Shown here piece by piece: positions 8,679 to 16,800 of a stretch of 64,000 nt of DNA. The stretch's first letter is position 1; the number at the start of each line of letters is the position of its first letter. The notes beneath the pieces are model-generated. The model saw nothing but the letters and a program-made list of their open reading frames with translations. It was not told the origin of the DNA and did not search any database. A program made the position numbers and the translations under genes. The stretch comes from Curtobacterium sp. MCSS17_007 (GTDB taxonomy: Bacteria > Actinomycetota > Actinomycetes > Actinomycetales > Microbacteriaceae). Where the stretch lies: the NCBI RefSeq assembly GCF_003234175.2, contig NZ_CP126257.1, positions 434,001-498,000 on the forward strand, read 5' to 3'.

Positions 8679-9481
8679 GCGCCGCCGACCGTGGAGTACC
8701 AGCCGACCCGGTGGTCGCGCTCCGCGACGTCGTGAAGACCCACGGCGACGTGCACGCGCTCCGCGGGGTCTCGCTCGACGTCCGTGCCGGCGAGCTCGTC
8801 GCGGTCGTCGGCCCCTCCGGGTCGGGCAAGTCGACGATGCTCAACATCGTCGGCACGCTCGACCGGCCGACCTCGGGAACCCTGACGATCGCCGGGAACC
8901 GCGTCGACGCGATGCGCGACGACGACCTGTCCGCGCAGCGGGCGGAGCACATCGGCTTCGTCTTCCAGCACTTCCACCTGCAGGCCGGGGCGACCGCCAC
9001 CGAGAACGTCGCCGACGGGTTGCTCTACACCGGGACCCCCCGACGGGAACGGCAGCGCCGTGCCGTGGCCGCCCTCGAGCGCGTCGGTCTCGGGCACCGG
9101 GTCGACCACCGCCCGCACGAGCTCTCCGGCGGGGAGAAGCAGCGCGTGGCCATCGCGCGGGCGATCGTCGGGGAGCCGACGATCCTGCTCGCCGACGAAC
9201 CGACCGGCGCGCTCGACACGGCATCGGGTGCGGCGGTGCTCGAGCTGCTGCGGGAACTCAACGCGGCCGGCACCACCGTGCTCGTCATCACGCACGACCT
9301 CGAGCTCGCAGCTGCGCTCCCGCGTCAGGTCCGGATGCGGGACGGCGCGGTGCAGGAGGACGCGCAGGGGGTCCCGACCGACGCCCGGGTGCTCGCCGAG
9401 ACGATCCGCGCCGACGGCACCGGGCTCGTCGGCGCGTACGGCTCGTCCGGCGGCACCGCAGACCGGGGATCGGGCCGGTGA
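8675..9481 (+). CDS. ABC transporter ATP-binding protein (MacB/LolD type)
   Basis: The product is a 268-residue cytoplasmic ATPase of the MacB/LolD/FtsE group. It has Walker A GPSGSGKS (46-53), Q-loop [12 protein letters not shown], signature [14 protein letters not shown], Walker [13 protein letters not shown] and the H-loop ITHD. The C-terminal 45 residues are a low-complexity tail beyond the usual end. GTG 8675 overlaps the adaptor stop. Its own TGA overlaps the permease GTG (9478-9481). Such 4-nt overlaps couple translation of pump subunits. Confidence 0.95.
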   Translation: MSAADRGVPADPVVALRDVVKTHGDVHALRGVSLDVRAGELVAVVGPSGSGKSTMLNIVGTLDRPTSGTLTIAGNRVDAMRDDDLSAQRAEHIGFVFQHFHLQAGATATENVADGLLYTGTPRRERQRRAVAALERVGLGHRVDHRPHELSGGEKQRVAIARAIVGEPTILLADEPTGALDTASGAAVLELLRELNAAGTTVLVITHDLELAAALPRQVRMRDGAVQEDAQGVPTDARVLAETIRADGTGLVGAYGSSGGTADRGSGR

Positions 9482-10665
9482 TCCGCCGGAACGCGGTCGG
9501 CGCCGCCGATCTGCTGCGGCTCGGCCTGTTCGGTCTGCGGACCCGTCCGACGCGGGTCGTGCTCTCCGCCCTCGGCATCGCGATCGGCATCGCCGCGATG
9601 ATCGCGGTCGTCGGCATCTCGTCGTCGAGCAAGGCGAAGCTCGACCAGGTGCTCGACGCCCTCGGCACGAACGTGCTCACCGCGACGAAGGCACAGGGGT
9701 TCGGGGAGACCCCGCCCCTGCCGGAGACCGCGGTCGCGTCCGCCCAGCGGCAGGACGACGTCCTCGCGGCGGCCGGGGTCGGCAAGGTGGAGCAGGGGTA
9801 CGTCTACCGGAACCCCTTCGTGTCACCGCTCGAGACGAAGGGGCTCGGCACGATGGCGGCGTGGGGCGACGTGCCCGCGGTCCTCGGTGGTCGTACGGCC
9901 TCCGGACGCTGGCTCGACACCCGACCGGACGCCGTCGACCAGGTGGTGCTCGGCTCCGAGGCTGCGGCGGCGCTCGGGATCGACCACGTGCGTCCCGACA
10001 GCCGTGTGTGGACGGGTGGGCGGTGGATCCAGGTCGTCGGGGTGCTCGAGCCGATGCAGCTCGCGCCCGACCTCGACTCCCAGGTCTTCGTCCCGCTCGG
10101 GACCGCGCGACGGCTCGGCTTCACCGGGAACCCGTCGGCCGTCTACACGCGCGTCGACCCCGAGCGGGTCGCCGAGGCGCGGGACGTCCTGGCTCGGGCG
10201 ATCCACCCGGACAAGCCGAGCACGGTCGGCGTCACGAACCCGTCGGACGCGCTCGCCGCCAAGAACGCGACCGATGACTCGTTCACCGGGCTCCTGGTCG
10301 GGATCGGCGGGGTCGCGCTGCTCGTCGGCGGGATCGGCGTTGCGAACACGATGGTCATCACCGTGCTCGAACGGCGTGCCGAGGTCGGGGTGCGTCGGGC
10401 GCTCGGGGCGAGGCGACGGAACATCCGCGACCAGTTCCTGGTCGAGTCGCTGCTCCTGTCGTTGCTCGGCGGTGTCGTCGGCGTCGTGGTCGGGATCGGG
10501 GTCACCACGGTGTTCGCGATCGTGAACGGCGCCCCGGTCGCGGTACCCCCGTGGGCGGTGGTCGGCGGGCTCGGGTCGACCGTGGTCATCGGCGGGGTGT
10601 CCGGCATCTACCCGGCGGCGCGTGCGGCCCGCATCCCACCGACGTCGGCGCTCGCCGCGGTGTGA
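9478..10665 (+). CDS. ABC transporter permease (MacB/FtsX family)
   Basis: The product is a 395-residue permease. It has an N-terminal span (about 23-45, RVVLSALGIAIGIAAMIAVVG), a long extracytoplasmic MacB_PCD domain (about 46-265) and three C-terminal spans in the FtsX domain with the conserved ERRAEVGVRRALGARRRNI segment. With the ATPase and adaptor it forms a tripartite-like exporter for peptides, lipopeptides or macrolide-like compounds; the exact substrate is unknown. A very strong terminator follows 17 nt after the stop, closing the operon 7081-10665. Confidence 0.94.
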   Translation: MIRRNAVGAADLLRLGLFGLRTRPTRVVLSALGIAIGIAAMIAVVGISSSSKAKLDQVLDALGTNVLTATKAQGFGETPPLPETAVASAQRQDDVLAAAGVGKVEQGYVYRNPFVSPLETKGLGTMAAWGDVPAVLGGRTASGRWLDTRPDAVDQVVLGSEAAAALGIDHVRPDSRVWTGGRWIQVVGVLEPMQLAPDLDSQVFVPLGTARRLGFTGNPSAVYTRVDPERVAEARDVLARAIHPDKPSTVGVTNPSDALAAKNATDDSFTGLLVGIGGVALLVGGIGVANTMVITVLERRAEVGVRRALGARRRNIRDQFLVESLLLSLLGGVVGVVVGIGVTTVFAIVNGAPVAVPPWAVVGGLGSTVVIGGVSGIYPAARAARIPPTSALAAV

Positions 10666-10682
10666 GCCGCAGGACGCACCGA

Positions 10683-10727
10683 CTGGAGGCCCGGTGCCGG
10701 TTCCTGGAACCGGCACCGGGCCTCCAG
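10683..10727 (+). terminator. Efflux-operon terminator (palindrome family A)
   Basis: This is an almost perfect palindrome with 22-nt arms (10683-10704 and 10706-10727) around a single base; in RNA the innermost pairs would open to form a loop. The core is GGAGGCCCGGTGCCGG. It ends the exporter operon 17 nt after the stop. Confidence 0.85.
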
Positions 10728-10743
10728 GCCTAGGGTCCAGGGC

Positions 10744-11298
10744 ATGCCTGAGCTGCCGATCCTGCGTCGCCTCACCGACTCCATCGAGCACGCCAGCGTG
10801 CTCGACAAGGCCGTCGACCTCGACACCCGTGCGGTGCGTGCCGTCGCCAAGCCGAAGGCGCTGCGGCAGCTGCTGCACGGTGTGCCCTTCGGACACCCGC
10901 TGCACCCGCTCATGGTGCAGGTGCCCCTCGGCGCGTGGATCTCGGCGTCCGTCCTCGACGCCATCGGCGGGAAGGGGAACGCACGTGCCGCGCAGACCCT
11001 CACCGGCGTCGGGATCGCATCGGCCGGGGGCGCGTCGCTCGCCGGGTACGTCGACTGGTCCGAGCTCTCCATCGAGCAGCGCCGGACCGGGTGGGTGCAC
11101 CAGGCCGTGAACTGGGTCGGCATCACGTTCTTCGGACTCTCCTGGTGGCAGCGCCGGAAGGGCAACCACGCTGCGGGCAAGGCCCTCGGCCTCGTCGGCC
11201 TGGGTGTCGTCAGTGTCGGCGGCTACCTGGGCGGGCACCTGTCGTACCGGCAGCGCGCCGGCATCGGTTCGAGCGACCGCGTGCCGTACGACGACTGA
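10744..11298 (+). CDS. DUF2231-family membrane protein
   Basis: The product is a 184-residue membrane protein. The conserved GHPLHPLMVQVPLGAW motif (about residues 51-66) marks DUF2231. About four hydrophobic segments follow, with a histidine (WVHQAVNW) that could ligate metal or haem. Members are thought to be integral membrane proteins, sometimes linked to redox chemistry; the function is not established. It stands alone between two terminators (10683-10727 and 11319-11354). Confidence 0.85.
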   Translation: MPELPILRRLTDSIEHASVLDKAVDLDTRAVRAVAKPKALRQLLHGVPFGHPLHPLMVQVPLGAWISASVLDAIGGKGNARAAQTLTGVGIASAGGASLAGYVDWSELSIEQRRTGWVHQAVNWVGITFFGLSWWQRRKGNHAAGKALGLVGLGVVSVGGYLGGHLSYRQRAGIGSSDRVPYDD

Positions 11299-11318
11299 CG
11301 GCCCGCTCGACCGCCCCG

Positions 11319-11354
11319 GGAACGCCCGATCTGCTCCGGCAGGTCGGGCGTTCC
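11319..11354 (+). terminator. Terminator after the DUF2231 gene
   Basis: Perfect 11-nt arms GGAACGCCCGA and complement (11319-11329, 11344-11354) enclose a 14-nt loop, 20 nt after the stop. It ends exactly where the fru operator region begins. Confidence 0.8.
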
Positions 11355-11436
11355 TTCGTTCGTGTTGGTTTCGGGAAGAAACGGTTGCGTTCGTGTGACT
11401 TTCGGACGTACAGTTCCTGGAACCAACGAGAACGAA
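11355..11436 (+). promoter_or_regulatory. Promoter and operator boxes of the fructose operon
   Basis: A -35 box TTGCGT (11385-11390) and a -10 box TACAGT (11409-11414) are 18 nt apart. Flanking them are inverted 16-nt boxes matching at 14 of 16 positions: TTCGTTCGTGTTGGTT at 11355-11370 and AACCAACGAGAACGAA at 11421-11436. CGTTCGTGT of the first box recurs directly at 11388-11396, 31 bp on (three helical turns), over the -35. Boxes on both sides of the promoter fit repression by the DeoR-type product of the first gene, possibly by looping; relief by fructose-1-phosphate is the usual scheme for such repressors. Confidence 0.7.
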
Positions 11437-11447
11437 GGAGTTCGGGC

Positions 11448-12236
11448 ATGTACGCAACCGAGCGGCAGGACGCCATCGCCGCCACGCTGCAGTCGGCCGG
11501 GCGGGTGTCCGTCGCCGACCTCGCCGAACACTTCGACGTGACGACGGAGACCGTCCGCCGCGACCTCGACGCACTCGAGACCGCCGGGGTCCTGCGCCGT
11601 GTGCACGGGGGAGCGGTGCCCGTCGGCCGCTCCAGCGTGGTCGAGCTCTCCGTCGCCGAGCGCGAGGGGCAGCACGGCACCGCGAAGACGGCGATCGCCC
11701 GCGCCGCGATGCGCCTGGTGCCGTCGACCTTCACCGGTTCGATCGCCCTCGACGCCGGCACCACCTGCGCGGCCGTCGCCGCCGAGCTGGCCCGCTGGGA
11801 GCCCGCGACCCCGGGCGCGACCCTGACCGTCGTCACGAACTCGGTACCGATCGCCGCCACCCTGCAGCACAGCGGGCACGTCGAACTGCACCTGCTCGGC
11901 GGCCGGGTGCGCGGGGTGACGAGCGCCGCGGTCGGCACGGCCACCGTCGAGCAGATCGGTGCGCTCCGCCCGGACATCGCCTTCGTCGGCACGAACGGAC
12001 TCTCCGCCGGGTTCGGCCTGAGCACGCCCGACGAGTACGAGGCCGCCGTGAAGGGCGCCTACGTGCTCGCGGCCCGTCGCAGCGTCGTCCTCGCGGACGC
12101 CGCCAAGCACGGCGTCGAGGCGCTCATGCGCTTCGCCCGCCTCGACGAGGTCGACACCCTCGTCACCGACCAGGAGCCCCCGGCGGACCTCGCCGGCGCG
12201 CTCGCCGACGCCGACGTGGAGGTCGTGGTCGCATGA
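11448..12236 (+). CDS. fruR: DeoR-family repressor of the fructose operon
   Basis: The product is a 262-residue cytoplasmic regulator. It has an N-terminal DeoR helix-turn-helix (about 5-57, VSVADLAEHFDVTTETVRRDL) followed by the GGAV hinge motif. The C-terminal sugar-phosphate-binding domain has LDAGTTCAAVA, TVVTNS, LLGGRVR and DIAFVGTNGL. DeoR proteins that head fru operons usually sense fructose-1-phosphate. ATG 11448 has GAAGGAG at 11434-11440. Its stop overlaps the fruK ATG by 4 nt. The symbol is given by operon position. Confidence 0.92.
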   Translation: MYATERQDAIAATLQSAGRVSVADLAEHFDVTTETVRRDLDALETAGVLRRVHGGAVPVGRSSVVELSVAEREGQHGTAKTAIARAAMRLVPSTFTGSIALDAGTTCAAVAAELARWEPATPGATLTVVTNSVPIAATLQHSGHVELHLLGGRVRGVTSAAVGTATVEQIGALRPDIAFVGTNGLSAGFGLSTPDEYEAAVKGAYVLAARRSVVLADAAKHGVEALMRFARLDEVDTLVTDQEPPADLAGALADADVEVVVA

Positions 12237-13234
12237 GCAGCACCCGCATCGTCACCGTGACGCCCAACCCGTCCCTCGACCGCACGATCGAGCTCGGCGG
12301 CGAACTGCAGCGCGGTGCCGTGCAGCGCGCCGTCCGCACCACGGCCGAGCCCGGCGGCAAGGGCGTCAACGTCTCCCGGGTCGTCGTCGCGAGCGGCGGG
12401 GACACCCTCGCCGTGCTGCCCGGCGACGAGCTCGACCCCGTGCTCCTCGGCCTGGCGACCCGGGGCATCCCGACCGCCGCGCTGCCGATCGGGGCCCCGC
12501 TGCGCTCGAACGTCACCGTCACCGAGCCGACCGGCACGACGACGAAGCTCAACGAGCCCGGCCCCTCGCTTGCCGGACGGATGGACGACCTTGCCGCGCT
12601 CGTCGCCGACGCTGCCGGCCCCACCCCGACCGGTCCCGCCGCCCGCTGGGTCGTCCTCGCCGGGTCCCTGCCGCCCGGCCTGCCCGACGACGCGCTCGCC
12701 GTGCTCGTCCGCGCGGTGCGTGCGCGGCACGGTGACACCGTCCGCATCGCGGTCGACTCGTCGGGCGTCCCCTTCACCGCGCTGCTGCAGTCCGGGGAGC
12801 GGATCGACCTGGTCAAGCCGAACGCCGAGGAGCTCGCCGAGGTCGTCGGCGGCGACCCCGAGGTCTACGAGCAGGACCTCGAGGCGGCCGTCGCCGCTGC
12901 CCACCGCCTGCGCGCCAAGCACGTCGACACCGTCCTGCTCACCCTGGGCAGTGCGGGCGCCGTGCTCGTCTGCGGCGAGGGCAGCCACGTCGCCGCAGCA
13001 CCCCGCATCGTCGCCCGCTCGACGGTCGGCGCGGGTGACTCGTCCCTCGCGGGCTACCTGCTCGCCGAGGTCGCCGGGGCCACGGCCGCCGAGCGTCTCG
13101 CCCAGGCCGTCGCCACGGGAGCCGCCGCGGCGGCCCTGCCCGGCAGCGACGTGCCCGCCCTCGACCACACCGACCCCGGCAGCGTGACCGTCCGGACCCG
13201 GCACACGACGCAGGTCCCGGCGCCGATCGCCTGA
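12233..13234 (+). CDS. fruK: 1-phosphofructokinase
   Basis: The product is a 333-residue PfkB-family kinase converting fructose-1-phosphate (the product of the PTS) to fructose-1,6-bisphosphate with ATP. The N-terminal TPNPSLDRTIEL and GGKGVNVSRV motifs bind sugar phosphate. The C-terminal GAGDSSLAGYL holds the catalytic aspartate and anion hole. It overlaps fruR by 4 nt and lies 82 nt before the EIIABC gene. At about 333 residues it is slightly longer than the usual 310 because of a Thr/Pro-rich C-terminal tail. Confidence 0.95.
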   Translation: MSSTRIVTVTPNPSLDRTIELGGELQRGAVQRAVRTTAEPGGKGVNVSRVVVASGGDTLAVLPGDELDPVLLGLATRGIPTAALPIGAPLRSNVTVTEPTGTTTKLNEPGPSLAGRMDDLAALVADAAGPTPTGPAARWVVLAGSLPPGLPDDALAVLVRAVRARHGDTVRIAVDSSGVPFTALLQSGERIDLVKPNAEELAEVVGGDPEVYEQDLEAAVAAAHRLRAKHVDTVLLTLGSAGAVLVCGEGSHVAAAPRIVARSTVGAGDSSLAGYLLAEVAGATAAERLAQAVATGAAAAALPGSDVPALDHTDPGSVTVRTRHTTQVPAPIA

Positions 13235-13316
13235 CCGATCCCGCAGCACCACCCCCGCCACCACTCCACGAACCAGCACTGCCCGCGCCACGGCGCCACT
13301 GCAAAGGAGCAACCCC

Positions 13317-15461
13317 ATGTCCGCAGACACGACGCAGCGCCTCATCAGCGCCGAGCTCGTCGGCCTCGACGAGGACCTCGGCGCGACGTCGTCCGACGTC
13401 ATCCGTGTGCTCGCCGACCGCGTCGCCGCGACCGGCCGCGCGGCCGACGGCGCCACCCTGGCCGAGGACGCCATCAAGCGCGAGGCGAGCGTCGGCACCG
13501 GTGTGCCCGGCGGCATCGCGATCCCGCACGCCCGGTCGGCCTCGGTGTCGAGCCCGACGCTGGCGTTCTCGCGCCTGGCGCGGAAGGTGCCGTTCGGCGC
13601 GCCGGACGGCGACGCCGACGTCGTCTTCATGATCGCCGTGCCCGAGGGGGCCGACAAGGACCACCTCACCGTCCTGTCGACCCTCGCCCGGGCGCTCATC
13701 CGCGAGGACTTCACCGCCGCACTCCGCGCCGCCGCGACCCCGCAGGAGGTCGTCGACCTGGTGCAGCGCGAGGTGGGCGGCGAGGTGGCCGCAGCCGGCG
13801 TCGGGGGCGCGAGCAGCGCCTCCGGGACGACGACGACCACGACGGCCACGACCGCCGCGATGGCAAGCGCGCCGGGCGCCGCTGCCGGAGCCGGCGCGAC
13901 CGGTGCCCGCAAGGTCATCGTCGGCGTCACCGCGTGCCCGACCGGCATCGCGCACACCTACATGGCCGCCGATGCCCTCGTCGCCGCCGCCGAGCGCGCC
14001 GGTGCCGAGATGCACGTCGAGACGCAGGGCTCCTCGCAGGTCGAGCCGCTCGACCCGGCGCTCATCGCCCGCGCCGACGCCGTCGTGTTCGCGGTCGACG
14101 TCGACGTCCGCGACCGCAACCGCTTCGCCGGCAAGCCGCTGGTGTCCGGACCGGTCAAGCGCGGTGTCGACGAGCCCGACGCGATGATCGCCGAGGCCAT
14201 CCGAGCAGCCGACGACCCGCACGCCGCGCGCGTGCAGGGCGGTGCCGCGATCGCGACCGAGTCGAACAAGGCCGACGAGCACTTCGGCCAGGCGCTCAAG
14301 CGCTGGCTGCTCACCGGTGTCTCCTACATGATCCCGTTCGTCGCGGGCGGCGGTCTCCTCATCGCCCTCGGCTTCCTGCTCTCCGGCTACGCGATCGCGC
14401 TGCCGCACGGCGACTCCGGCCAGAACAACGCCGTCTACACGCTGACGAACTACACGCTGCTCAACCTGCCGCCGGAGGGCCTCGACTACTACCTCGGCGC
14501 AGCGGCCTTCCAGATCGGCGGGGTGTCCCTCGGGTTCCTCGTCGCCGCGCTGGCCGGGTACATCGCCTACGCCATCGCCGACCGTCCGGGCATCGCGCCG
14601 GGCTTCGTCGCGGGGTCGATCGCCGTCTTCATGAACGCCGGCTTCCTCGGCGGGCTCGTCGGTGGTCTCATCGCCGGTGCCGCCGCGTACTGGATCGGTC
14701 GCATCCCGACCTGGCGCTGGCTCCGTGGCCTCATGCCGGTCGTGATCATCCCGCTCTTCGCGTCGATCATCGCCTCGGGCCTCATGCTCCTCGTGCTCGG
14801 CGGCCCGATCGCGTGGCTCATGACGCAGCTCACCAACTGGCTCAACTCGCTCAACGGCGCCTCGGCGATCCTGCTCGGTGTCATCCTCGGCCTGATGATG
14901 GCGTTCGACCTCGGTGGCCCGGTCAACAAGGTCGCCTACTCCTTCGCCGTCGCCGGGCTCGGTGCCGGCACCGCGACGAACGTCGTGCCGTTCGAGATCA
15001 TGGCCGCTGTGATGGCAGCCGGCATGGTCCCGCCGCTGGCCCTGGCCCTCGCCTCGACCGTGCTGTACCGCAAGGGCTTCACGAAGCCGGAGCGCGAGAA
15101 CGGCAAGGCCGCGTGGCTGCTCGGTGCGTCGTTCATCTCCGAGGGCGCGATCCCGTTCGCCGCGGCCGACCCGCTGCGCGTCATCCCCGCCTCGATGGTG
15201 GGCGCCGCGATCACGGGTGCGATCTCGATGGCGGCGGGCGTGACGTCGCGTGCCCCGCACGGCGGCATCTTCGTCTTCTTCGCCATCGGGGACATCCTGA
15301 TGTTCATCGTCGCGATCCTGGCGGGCACGGTCGTCTCCGCGCTGGTCCTGGTCGGCCTGAAGAAGTGGGTGCGCAAGTCGCCGGCGGCAGAGTCCGCCGC
15401 CGCCGAGCAGGCAGCGGTGGCCGGCGAGACGGTCGGCCAGCGCGCACCGGCCGCGGCGTAG
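13317..15461 (+). CDS. fruA: Fructose PTS permease, fused EIIA-EIIB-EIIC
   Basis: The product is a 714-residue protein that imports fructose and phosphorylates it at C1. EIIA (about 1-155) has phospho-histidine H71 in AIPHAR. A 40-residue Ala/Thr/Gly linker contains a run of six threonines (171-176). EIIB (about 198-295) has phospho-cysteine C207 in VTACPTGIAHTYMAA. The membrane EIIC (about 320-690) opens with LLTGVSYMIPFVAGGG and contains the EGAIPFAAADP loop. A tail rich in Ala and Glu follows. No HPr or enzyme I gene is adjacent, so the general PTS proteins are encoded elsewhere. A family-A palindrome lies 19 nt downstream. Confidence 0.96.
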   Translation: MSADTTQRLISAELVGLDEDLGATSSDVIRVLADRVAATGRAADGATLAEDAIKREASVGTGVPGGIAIPHARSASVSSPTLAFSRLARKVPFGAPDGDADVVFMIAVPEGADKDHLTVLSTLARALIREDFTAALRAAATPQEVVDLVQREVGGEVAAAGVGGASSASGTTTTTTATTAAMASAPGAAAGAGATGARKVIVGVTACPTGIAHTYMAADALVAAAERAGAEMHVETQGSSQVEPLDPALIARADAVVFAVDVDVRDRNRFAGKPLVSGPVKRGVDEPDAMIAEAIRAADDPHAARVQGGAAIATESNKADEHFGQALKRWLLTGVSYMIPFVAGGGLLIALGFLLSGYAIALPHGDSGQNNAVYTLTNYTLLNLPPEGLDYYLGAAAFQIGGVSLGFLVAALAGYIAYAIADRPGIAPGFVAGSIAVFMNAGFLGGLVGGLIAGAAAYWIGRIPTWRWLRGLMPVVIIPLFASIIASGLMLLVLGGPIAWLMTQLTNWLNSLNGASAILLGVILGLMMAFDLGGPVNKVAYSFAVAGLGAGTATNVVPFEIMAAVMAAGMVPPLALALASTVLYRKGFTKPERENGKAAWLLGASFISEGAIPFAAADPLRVIPASMVGAAITGAISMAAGVTSRAPHGGIFVFFAIGDILMFIVAILAGTVVSALVLVGLKKWVRKSPAAESAAAEQAAVAGETVGQRAPAAA

Positions 15462-15480
15462 CTGTCGGCACCACCTGACG

Positions 15481-15520
15481 GACGGGAGGCTCGTGGCGGA
15501 TCCGCCACGGGCCTCCCGTC
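15481..15520 (+). terminator. fru operon terminator (palindrome family A)
   Basis: Twenty-nt arms (15481-15500 and 15501-15520) are complementary except for one T/G wobble; GACGGGAGGC begins the left arm. Flanking ACG/CGT bases extend it a little. It ends the fructose operon. Confidence 0.85.
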
Positions 15521-15619
15521 CGTCGTCGTGCCGGGCGGTCCTGCGCTCCGTCGGGCCGTGCGACGCCCACGTCTCAGCGCGCACCGCGATCTGTCAGGAC
15601 GCTCAGGGACACTGGCGGC

Positions 15620-16393
15620 ATGACGACCGCCCTCACGCTGCCGCCGACCCCGCCCGCGATCACCACCGCAGCGGGGTCCCGACCCGAGGGCACCGAGGAC
15701 CTCGGCGGGCTGTCGGGCTTCGTGCTGCAGCTCATCGACGCCCTGGGGGAGTGGGGCGTCGCGCTCATGCTCTTCGTCGAGACGGTCTTCCCGCCGATCC
15801 CGTCCGAGGTCATCCTGCCGCTCGCGGGCTTCCTGGCCGGAGCGGGGCAGATGAACCTCGTGCTCGTGCTGCTGCTCGCGACGCTCGGCTCCTACCTCGG
15901 AGCCCTCGTGCTCTACTGGCTCGGTGCCGTGATCGGGTTCGAGCGGACCGTGAAGCTGCTGGGTCGGCTGCCGCTCGTCGACGAGGACGACTTCCGCAAG
16001 GCCGCCGACTGGTTCCACCGGCACGGCAAGAGCGCCGTGTTCTTCGGTCGCTTCGTGCCCATCGTGCGCAGCCTGATCTCGCTGCCCGCCGGAGCCGACC
16101 GCATGCACCTGGTGCCGTTCTCGGTCTTCACGATCATCGCCAGCGGCATCTGGAACAGCGCACTCGTCCTGCTCGGCGCGGCCTTCGGCACGCAGTACGA
16201 CAAGGTCGAGCAGTACACCGAGTGGATCGACCGGGTGCTCTACGTCGCGATCGCGGTCGTGGTCGTCACGTTCGTGGTCCGGCGCATCCGCCGGGTGCGC
16301 GCAGACCGGGCGGAGCAGCGGGCGGCGACGCAGGACGGCGCCAGGGCCGGAGCCGCCCGCGGACGCCGCCGTGCGACGCCCGCGAACGACTGA
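15620..16393 (+). CDS. DedA-family membrane protein
   Basis: The product is a 257-residue polytopic protein of the DedA/SNARE-associated family, whose members include undecaprenyl-phosphate and phospholipid flippases. Hallmarks are ETVFPPIPSEVILPLAGFLAG near the first span and the FGRFVPIVRSLISLPAG motif with essential arginines (F-x-R-F-x-P-x-x-R). A 35-residue hydrophilic N-terminus and a basic Arg/Ala-rich C-terminus lie outside the core. It is convergent with the small gene at 16398, only 4 nt away, with no separate terminator. Confidence 0.93.
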   Translation: MTTALTLPPTPPAITTAAGSRPEGTEDLGGLSGFVLQLIDALGEWGVALMLFVETVFPPIPSEVILPLAGFLAGAGQMNLVLVLLLATLGSYLGALVLYWLGAVIGFERTVKLLGRLPLVDEDDFRKAADWFHRHGKSAVFFGRFVPIVRSLISLPAGADRMHLVPFSVFTIIASGIWNSALVLLGAAFGTQYDKVEQYTEWIDRVLYVAIAVVVVTFVVRRIRRVRADRAEQRAATQDGARAGAARGRRRATPAND

Positions 16394-16397
16394 CGGG

Positions 16398-16601
16398 TCA
16401 CTTCTTCGTGAGGGCCGACTCCTTGTGCGCGGCCTTCTTGCCGGACTTCTCCGACTCGACGATCCAGTACGGGTCATCGTCCGTCGGCTTGAAGTCCTGA
16501 CCGTCGAACGTGAAGTCCTTCGTCTTCCGCTCGACGAGCTTGCCGGTGGTCGTGCCCTGCGAGGTGTTCCAGTGCACCTCGTCGCCCTTCGACAGCGCCA
16601 T
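16398..16601 (-). CDS. DUF2945 small protein
   Basis: The product is a 67-residue basic protein beginning MALSKGDEVHWNTSQG and containing GKLVERKTKDFTFDGQ, the pattern of DUF2945 (a small Tudor-like or hypervirulence-associated family found in bacteria and fungi). The molecular role is unknown. GGAGG (complement of 16607-16611) is placed well for ATG at 16601, excluding a longer 97-codon reading. It is divergent from the Ser/Thr kinase gene and convergent with dedA. Confidence 0.85.
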   Translation of the reverse strand: MALSKGDEVHWNTSQGTTTGKLVERKTKDFTFDGQDFKPTDDDPYWIVESEKSGKKAAHKESALTKK

Positions 16602-16800
16602 CCTGTCCTCCTTGCGTAGTCCGTGCGGTTGCGTGACCCCGGACGCTACCCCCGTGCTTCCGCGCAAACACGGGGATCTGTCCCCCATCACGATGTCGTA
16701 ACGCCCGAGCGGGAACGAAGTGGGACGCGTACCGTTGGTGGGGAGTCAACTCGTCGGCGTCTGCCGCGGTCCCGATGGCTCCCGACGATTGACGAGCACC

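Noticed and set aside
12939..15584. Open frame of 881 codons on the minus strand opposite the fructose PTS gene
   Set aside because: Low-complexity Arg/Gly/Asp product; the plus-strand frame encodes a complete EIIABC.
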